Assembly: GCA_937952995.1 (NCBI GenBank)
Contig: CALFYB010000503.1
Span: 1-6,367 of the forward strand
Length of the DNA stretch: 6,367 nucleotides
Direction: 5' to 3'
Source: an uncultured Caulobacteraceae bacterium
GTDB taxonomy: Bacteria > Pseudomonadota > Alphaproteobacteria > Caulobacterales > Caulobacteraceae
Positions 6,320 through 6,367 of the stretch are shown one piece after another. A model generated the notes under the pieces. The model was not told the origin of the DNA and did no database searches. It saw only the letters and a program-made list of their open reading frames with translations. Each line of letters begins with the position of its first letter. Position 1 is the first letter of the stretch. The position numbers were made by a program, and so were the translations under genes.

Positions 6320-6327
6320 CCTTTTTT
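6238..6327 (+). terminator. Hairpin terminator built from an interspersed inverted-repeat element
   Basis: A 20-base arm at 6238-6257 (starting CCCTCACCCAACC) is the exact reverse complement of 6300-6319 (ending GGTTGGGTGAGGG), with 42 bases between. Each half also folds alone: C-C-C-T-C-T-C-C-C at 6288-6296 pairs with 6300-6308 across a TGA loop, and 6249-6259 pairs with 6262-6272 with one mismatch. TTTTTT at 6322-6327 follows, so on the plus strand this fits an intrinsic terminator for the epimerase-like gene ending at 6220. Confidence 0.75.
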
Positions 6328-6335
6328 GTTACCCG

Positions 6336-6363
6336 CGTCATTGCGAGCGCAGCGAAGCAACCC
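6336..6363. repeat. CGTCATTGCGAGCG-type interspersed repeat at the window edge
   Basis: This stretch begins CGTCATTGCGAGCGCAGC and ends GAAGCAACCC, with TTGC and GCAA at the ends of its core. It matches from memory a short intergenic repeat seen widely in proteobacterial and metagenomic contigs. It runs almost to the right edge, so its full length is not visible. It codes for nothing I can support. Confidence 0.5.
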
Positions 6364-6367
6364 ATTA

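Noticed and set aside
5955..6365. 136-codon minus-strand open frame over the window end
   Set aside because: It is antisense to the epimerase-like gene and its first part only translates the terminal repeats.
1..6367. An undescribed multi-gene system such as defence island, mobile element or CRISPR
   Set aside because: All five intact genes belong to known families with housekeeping or metabolic roles, and there are no direct-repeat arrays, transposases, integrases or clusters of unknown small genes.

Overview
This window looks like a metagenomic or draft-assembly contig made of two unlike parts. Positions 1 to about 268 are AT-rich: by my count 30% GC over the first 100 bases and about 42% over the first 260. 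They carry the last ~55 codons of an ABC-transporter ATP-binding domain on the minus strand, then a short intergenic region with a TAnnTTTG-type promoter box and a possible first few codons of another minus-strand gene. Base composition, promoter style and protein style suggest a Bacteroidetes-like source. The reading frame of the transporter loses all family resemblance at about 263-272, and from there on the DNA is GC-rich with the codon use of an alphaproteobacterium. The join cuts through a gene and is most simply an assembly chimera.

Positions ~272-6367 are ordinary chromosomal DNA of a high-GC proteobacterium. I favour an alphaproteobacterium, possibly Caulobacterales, but that is inferred from protein style and repeats only. 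It holds five intact genes. On the minus strand, rsmE (16S rRNA m3U1498 methyltransferase, 1881-2609) is followed after 50 bases by ubiD (polyprenyl-4-hydroxybenzoate decarboxylase of ubiquinone synthesis, 301-1830); the two are probably co-transcribed. Divergent from rsmE, across an 85-base gap, is ppk2 (polyphosphate kinase 2, 2695-3483). It converges, with only 6 bases between stop codons, on a minus-strand gamma-glutamyltransferase-family Ntn hydrolase with a twin-arginine-like signal peptide (3490-5265). Divergent from that gene is a plus-strand NAD(P)-binding epimerase-like protein (about 5399-6220) without the usual Tyr-x-x-x-Lys dyad.

The window ends in two interspersed-repeat-like sequences. 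The first is a 20-bp perfect inverted repeat (6238-6319) with a T-tract that should act as the terminator of the last gene. The second is a 'CGTCATTGCGAGCG'-type repeat (6336-6363) running to the contig edge. The genes are housekeeping or metabolic and do not form one pathway. I see no CRISPR array, tRNA, rRNA, transposase, phage gene or defence system, and no sign of an undescribed multi-gene system. The points most worth checking are the chimeric join, the terminal repeats, and the start site and missing catalytic dyad of the epimerase-like protein.
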